From Bacteroidota bacterium (GTDB lineage: Bacteria; Bacteroidota; Bacteroidia; Chitinophagales; Chitinophagaceae), in the NCBI GenBank assembly GCA_029778965.1, contig JAKPBL010000331.1:1-8833 (forward strand): 8,833 nt of DNA, given 5' to 3'. Made by a program: the position numbers and the translations under genes. The first letter of the stretch is position 1. The number at the start of each line of letters is the position of its first letter. Shown here piece by piece: positions 6,128 to 8,833 of the stretch. The notes beneath the pieces were generated by a model that made no database searches, was not told where the DNA came from, and saw only the letters and a program-made list of their open reading frames with translations.

Positions 6128-7264
6128 ATGAGATCATCATCGTTTCTATTCTGCCTGCTGCTGGTGCTTGTCTACTGTTCGGCAAATGCCCAACGGGCGG
6201 GCCTGGCAAAGAAGATCAGGCATATCATGAAAGAATACAAAGCAGTGGGCTTAGCCGTTGCTGTGGTAAAAGACAATGAGGTGGTCTATGTAAAATCGTT
6301 CGGGAAAAAGAACCTGCAAACCGCAGAGAAATTGCGCACCGGCAATATCTTTCGCATCGCGTCGATATCAAAATCTTTTTCGGCCACCAGTATTATGCAA
6401 CTGGTGGAAGCGGGAAAGCTGCACCTCGACGATGATATGTCTACCCTGATGGGCTTTACCGTCAGGAATCCAAAATATCCAGACATTCCCATCACGCTGC
6501 GCATGTGCCTCTCGCACACATCGAGCATCAACGACAGCCAGGGCTATTTCACCCTCGACGCCATCAACCCGGCCAAAAACCCGCATGCCGACAGTTGTTA
6601 CAACGATTATGCACCCGGTAAAGGATACCGGTACTGCAACCTGAATTACAATATGATCGGCACCATCATTGAGAAAACCAGCGGAGAGCGGTTCGACCGC
6701 TATGTGCAACATCATGTATTGGAGCCATTGGGCTTATATGGCGGCTACTGGGTCGACGGCCTCGATTCCAGCCGGTTTGCTTCCCTCTACGAATATGAGC
6801 CTGCCACGGGATTCACGCTTGCAGACAGCGCCTATAACCCGCGCCGCGCCATCATCAGCAATTATGTAATGGGATACAGCACACCCGTTTTCTCGCCCAC
6901 CGGCGGCATGAAGATATCTGCGGGTGACCTTGCCCGTTATATGACCATGCACATGGATTACGGAGAAAGCCATGGCGTACGCATCATCAGCGAACAAAGC
7001 GCGCGCGATATGCAAACGCCGCAATCGGCCGAACTGAACTATGGCTTCGCACTGTGGACAACCGACAACTATATTCCCGGGAAGACACTGGTGGGGCATA
7101 CCGGTTCGGCCTATGGTCTCTACAGCAATATGTTCTTTCACCCTTCAGAAAAATGGGGATTGGTGCTGATCACGAATGGCTGCGACCCTGTTTCGAAGGG
7201 TGAGTTTGTGGAATTATTGCAGCAATCTGCCAATGTGTTGTACAAAAGGTTGATAGAAAAATAG
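6128..7264 (+). CDS. Secreted serine hydrolase, beta-lactamase class C / esterase fold
   Basis: A member of the class C beta-lactamase-related family (Pfam Beta-lactamase, PF00144), which includes D-aminopeptidases, DD-peptidases, esterases and true beta-lactamases. All three active-site motifs are present: SISK at 79-82 (nucleophile S79, general base K82), YCN at 169-171 within the typical YxNxxYxxxGxII context, and HTG at 324-326 in place of KTG. HTG or HxG is usual in esterase- and peptidase-like members. Residues 1-22 form a Sec signal peptide with likely cleavage after ANA, so the enzyme acts in the periplasm or outside. Its 378 aa are the usual length and nothing is missing. It is transcribed away from the LuxR-type gene. 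The stop codon ends directly at the 3' end of the convergent tRNA-Gly gene. The true substrate, and whether it hydrolyses beta-lactams, cannot be told from sequence. Confidence 0.94.
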   Translation: MRSSSFLFCLLLVLVYCSANAQRAGLAKKIRHIMKEYKAVGLAVAVVKDNEVVYVKSFGKKNLQTAEKLRTGNIFRIASISKSFSATSIMQLVEAGKLHLDDDMSTLMGFTVRNPKYPDIPITLRMCLSHTSSINDSQGYFTLDAINPAKNPHADSCYNDYAPGKGYRYCNLNYNMIGTIIEKTSGERFDRYVQHHVLEPLGLYGGYWVDGLDSSRFASLYEYEPATGFTLADSAYNPRRAIISNYVMGYSTPVFSPTGGMKISAGDLARYMTMHMDYGESHGVRIISEQSARDMQTPQSAELNYGFALWTTDNYIPGKTLVGHTGSAYGLYSNMFFHPSEKWGLVLITNGCDPVSKGEFVELLQQSANVLYKRLIEK

Positions 7265-7337
7265 AGCGGAAGACGGGACTCGAACCCGCTGCCTACAGCT
7301 TGGGAAGCTGTCGCTCTACCAGGTGAGCTACTTCCGC
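7265..7337 (-). tRNA. tRNA-Gly (anticodon CCC)
   Basis: The minus strand folds into a complete cloverleaf: acceptor stem GCGGAAG/CTTCCGC (7 of 7 pairs); D arm GCTC-ACCTGGTA-GAGC; anticodon arm ACAGC-TTCCCAA-GCTGT with anticodon CCC (reads GGG glycine codons); variable loop AGGCA; T arm GCGGG-TTCGAGT-CCCGT with one G-U pair. The discriminator base is T (U73), as expected for bacterial tRNA-Gly. The 3' CCA is not encoded and must be added by the CCA-adding enzyme. It is convergent with the serine hydrolase gene and touches its stop codon. Confidence 0.96.
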
Positions 7338-7346
7338 ACGGATACC

Positions 7347-7354
7347 ACAATCTA
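7347..7354 (-). promoter_or_regulatory. Possible -7 box of the tRNA-Gly gene
   Basis: Minus-strand TAGATTGT lies 9 bases before the tRNA 5' end and resembles TAnnTTTG with two mismatches at the end. The lipoprotein gene has a similar TATCTTGT box. No TTG is seen 20 bases upstream; the GC-rich palindrome occupies that spacer. Confidence 0.25.
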
Positions 7355-7362
7355 GCATTTTT

Positions 7363-7374
7363 TCCGGGCCCGGA
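7363..7374. repeat. Perfect 12-base GC-rich palindrome between the tRNA gene and the small ORF
   Basis: TCCGGGCCCGGA is fully self-complementary and flanked by T-rich and ATTTT sequence. It has no loop, so it would act as a duplex-DNA site rather than an RNA hairpin. It lies about 26 bases upstream of the tRNA 5' end and 27 bases upstream of the ATG of the 60-aa ORF, so either promoter could be affected. Confidence 0.5.
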
Positions 7375-7380
7375 TTTTGT

Positions 7381-7403
7381 ATAACGGTAAAAAAGACCGT
7401 TAT
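7381..7403 (+). promoter_or_regulatory. 8-bp inverted repeat that includes the start codon of the 60-aa ORF
   Basis: ATAACGGT (7381-7388) and ACCGTTAT (7396-7403) are perfect inverted copies around the 7-base loop AAAAAAG. The last two stem bases are the A and T of the ATG at 7402. In RNA this stem-loop would partly hide the start codon, suggesting translational control; as DNA it could be a dimeric repressor site. It is not a canonical terminator on either strand because no T run follows the stem. Confidence 0.45.
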
Positions 7404-7584
7404 GAAAAAGAAAGACAAACCGGCGATTCAGCCAGACCCGAAGACAAAGCATACTACTGATCCCCAGGAACATATGGAAGGACCGGTATCGTCAGTAGTG
7501 CAGTCGGTCAAAGAGCAGACCGAAAAGAACGCAAAAAAAGATGCGGAGGAAGGTAAGGAAGCAGCGGTAAGAAATAAATCCTGA
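7402..7584 (+). CDS. Small lysine-rich hydrophilic protein, 60 aa
   Basis: The ORF encodes a very charged protein with an N-terminal MKKKDKP, a Pro/His/Thr-rich part at about 8-27, and a C-terminal segment (about 28-58) of Lys, Glu and Ala likely to form a polar helix. There is no signal peptide, membrane segment or recognised domain. Small charged proteins of this type are common in Bacteroidota and are usually left as hypothetical. It stands alone: the tRNA gene lies upstream on the other strand and the lipoprotein gene downstream has its own promoter candidate. The start is placed at the ATG closing the inverted repeat. That it is a real gene is likely but not certain, since no homology argument is available here. 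Confidence 0.55.
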   Translation: MKKKDKPAIQPDPKTKHTTDPQEHMEGPVSSVVQSVKEQTEKNAKKDAEEGKEAAVRNKS

Positions 7585-7597
7585 CCGGCAGGCGATA

Positions 7598-7628
7598 TTG
7601 ACATTGCAAGAAATACCTGTTATCTTGT
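7598..7628 (+). promoter_or_regulatory. Promoter candidate of the lipoprotein gene
   Basis: TTG (7598-7600), exactly 20 bases, then TATCTTGT (7621-7628), which resembles TAnnTTTG with two mismatches at its end. The spacing equals that of the two promoters on the minus strand. The expected transcript start near 7635 gives a leader of about 23 bases before the ATG at 7658. Confidence 0.45.
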
Positions 7629-7657
7629 CGGCAGCCTAGCAGCCAAAAACCTGACGT

Positions 7658-8401
7658 ATGCGATTGCTGACCGCTGTCACTGTGATTTTCTTTTTTATCG
7701 CCTGTTCCAGGCCAGGCAACGATGCAAAACGCACCCTTGCCCGTGACCTGGCGGGTACCGTTAGCAGCTTCGACGAATTTGGTCATCCTTCTCCCGAAGG
7801 TCCGGGAGGCATTAGCGTCAACATCAGCAACGACACGGTTGACCAAACTACGCAGACAGATGGAACCGGGGCATACCGCTTCAGGGGGCTTGATAGTGGC
7901 CGGTACATTATTACCGTTGCCAAAAACGGCTATGGCACCTTTAAACGGTTTGGCATCTCCGTAAATACACACCCCGACTCTGTCGATATTCCTCAGCAAC
8001 TGACGCCGCTTTCAATTACCCGGTTGAGCACCACTGTCGTTACGCAATTTTCCGCCCATGGCGCACCAGGAGGGGCGATAATATTCAACCTTAGCATAAC
8101 CCCCGTTCCCACCACCAATCAAACCCCGCGGTATTACCGGGTTTTCCTGGGGAAAGATTCGATGGTGTCATCAAGTCATTACGACTGGCTCCTGCCTGCA
8201 TTCCCCATCGACAGATCACCCCTGGGACAATGGGTGAAGATGAGTTTTCTCGATACCATTCCCGCGGGTTCCAGGTTGTGGATGCGCATCTACGGTGATT
8301 CCTATCTCAACAACATGTATACCGACAGGCTGTTGCCTGAGCCCGTATTCCCCTGCCTGAATCCCAATGCCCCGCCGGCCGTTTCCTTTATGATGCAATA
8401 A
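7658..8401 (+). CDS. Lipoprotein with carboxypeptidase-regulatory-like domain
   Basis: The N-terminus is a short lipoprotein signal: MRLL, a hydrophobic run, then FFIAC with the modified Cys at 16. After processing it would be anchored in the inner or outer membrane. Residues about 30-106 form a CarboxypepD_reg-like beta-sandwich: LAGTVSSFD, then GISVNISNDT, QTDGTGAYRFRGLDSGRYIITVAKNGY and an ISV strand. This is the typical pattern G-x-V...G-V-x-V...T-D-x-x-G-x-Y-x-F...L-x-x-G-x-Y...Y. The remaining 140 residues are beta-rich and unrecognised, with YYRVFLGKDSMVSSSHYDW around 159-177 and an end rich in Pro. Such domains are usually binding or structural modules, not enzymes. Codons and composition match the neighbours. 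The function of the whole protein is unknown. Confidence 0.88.
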   Translation: MRLLTAVTVIFFFIACSRPGNDAKRTLARDLAGTVSSFDEFGHPSPEGPGGISVNISNDTVDQTTQTDGTGAYRFRGLDSGRYIITVAKNGYGTFKRFGISVNTHPDSVDIPQQLTPLSITRLSTTVVTQFSAHGAPGGAIIFNLSITPVPTTNQTPRYYRVFLGKDSMVSSSHYDWLLPAFPIDRSPLGQWVKMSFLDTIPAGSRLWMRIYGDSYLNNMYTDRLLPEPVFPCLNPNAPPAVSFMMQ

Positions 8402-8490
8402 ATATCTTTTTCTACCGGCCTGCGGTAATTAACAAAAAAATTGAGCTGCCTTTTTTACATTGCAGGCCGCCCGCTCAAAATCGGTCGTTT

Positions 8491-8833
8491 ATGCCGGCAG
8501 AAAAGAACAATAGACAGAAAACGACATCCGGGACCTGGAAATCAGTTCTGGCTTGTTTAGTGCTGCTGGCTGGGGGGTCGGGCGTTTTTTCCCAAAACAC
8601 CCTGAAAGGCGCTGCATACGATAAGCTTACCGACTCGCTGCTGCCGGGCGTCAACATCTGGAACCTCACCAAGGGAAAAGGCGCGGTCGCCAATTCAAAG
8701 GGCGCCTATCACATCGAGGCCGACGAGAACGACCATGTCATGTTTTCACATCAGGGTTACAGGAACGATACGATAAAAGTGGAATTCAGCCATCTCCGAC
8801 TGGGTTATAACCCCAATATGCGGCCAGCCTCTC
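8491..8833 (+). CDS. Secreted protein starting with a carboxypeptidase-regulatory-like domain (partial, 3' end outside)
   Basis: The frame is open from the ATG at 8491 to the window end (114 codons). A basic N-region (MPAEKNNRQK) and hydrophobic core (VLACLVLLAGG, 19-29) form a signal peptide with likely cleavage near VFS-Q35. Residues about 38-100 fit a CarboxypepD_reg-like domain (PF13715 type): LKGAAYDKLTDSLLPGVNIW, then GAVANSKGAYHIEADENDHV, MFSHQGYRNDTIKV. In Bacteroidota this module stands at the start of SusC/TonB-dependent receptors or in small stand-alone secreted proteins. The segment GYNPNMRPAS at the end suggests the second kind, but the missing part decides. It follows the lipoprotein gene after 89 bases. 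No promoter with 20-base spacing is seen, so the two may be co-transcribed. Confidence 0.85.
   Translation, partial: MPAEKNNRQKTTSGTWKSVLACLVLLAGGSGVFSQNTLKGAAYDKLTDSLLPGVNIWNLTKGKGAVANSKGAYHIEADENDHVMFSHQGYRNDTIKVEFSHLRLGYNPNMRPAS

Noticed and set aside
6734..7141. 135-codon minus-strand frame
   Set aside because: It is antisense to the serine hydrolase between its second and third active-site motifs; a shadow frame.
6128..7264. Calling the serine hydrolase a true class C beta-lactamase (resistance gene)
   Set aside because: The third motif is HTG, not KTG, and the family is mostly peptidases and esterases; resistance cannot be claimed from sequence.
7265..7337. tRNA gene as integration site of a mobile island
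   Set aside because: No integrase and no second copy of the tRNA 3' end was seen in the window.
7138..7473. 111-codon minus-strand frame
   Set aside because: It runs through the complete tRNA-Gly gene, so it cannot be a normal protein gene.
7508..7999. 163-codon minus-strand frame
   Set aside because: It is antisense to the lipoprotein signal peptide, the beta-sandwich domain and the end of the 60-aa ORF; no motif.
8413..8427. Hairpin TACCG-GCCTG-CGGTA after the lipoprotein stop as a terminator
   Set aside because: The stem is only 5 bp and is followed by an A-rich, not T-rich, stretch on the coding strand; too weak to call.

Overview
The window looks like chromosomal DNA of a Bacteroidota bacterium, most likely a Chitinophagaceae-type member with near-balanced GC. 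The evidence is: promoters of the Bacteroidota form (TTG, 20-base spacer, TAnnTTTG-like box), start codons with AT-rich leaders and no clear Shine-Dalgarno, a class-C-like serine hydrolase, and two secreted proteins with carboxypeptidase-regulatory-like domains. Species cannot be fixed from the sequence alone.

Left part (1-6001), all on the minus strand. A short LuxR-type regulator (149 aa) lies directly upstream of a tightly packed operon read right to left: an 814-aa multi-part protein with an acidic N-terminus carrying E[ST]PF motifs and a basic amphipathic middle; a 419-aa predicted zinc metallopeptidase (HETGH, then ExxxD and DPHP); a 119-aa protein with a predicted coiled coil; a 430-aa protein of unknown function; and the first 21 codons of a fifth gene, which carries an SPF motif like the first protein. 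Gaps are 1, 20, 27 and 10 bases. No operon protein has an obvious signal peptide. The first gene has a near-textbook Bacteroidota promoter, and a nine-base word (TTAAGGGTG) sits in the same orientation just upstream of the -33 box both here and in front of the regulator gene, suggesting a shared operator. This operon is the best candidate for an undescribed system. A secreted or injected protein module, perhaps an accessory of a contractile injection or similar export machine, is one hypothesis, but no structural gene of such a machine is in the window.

Right part (6128-8833). A secreted serine hydrolase of the beta-lactamase/esterase fold is transcribed away from the regulator. Its stop codon abuts the 3' end of a convergent tRNA-Gly(CCC) gene with no base between. 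Between the tRNA and a 60-aa lysine-rich ORF lie a 12-base palindrome and an 8-bp-stem inverted repeat that runs into the start codon. Next come a lipoprotein with a carboxypeptidase-regulatory-like domain, which has its own promoter candidate, and the start of another secreted protein with the same kind of domain, cut by the window end.

No CRISPR array, insertion sequence, integrase or rRNA was seen. No gene-free stretch exceeds 300 bases; the longest is the 126-base divergent spacer at 6002-6127.
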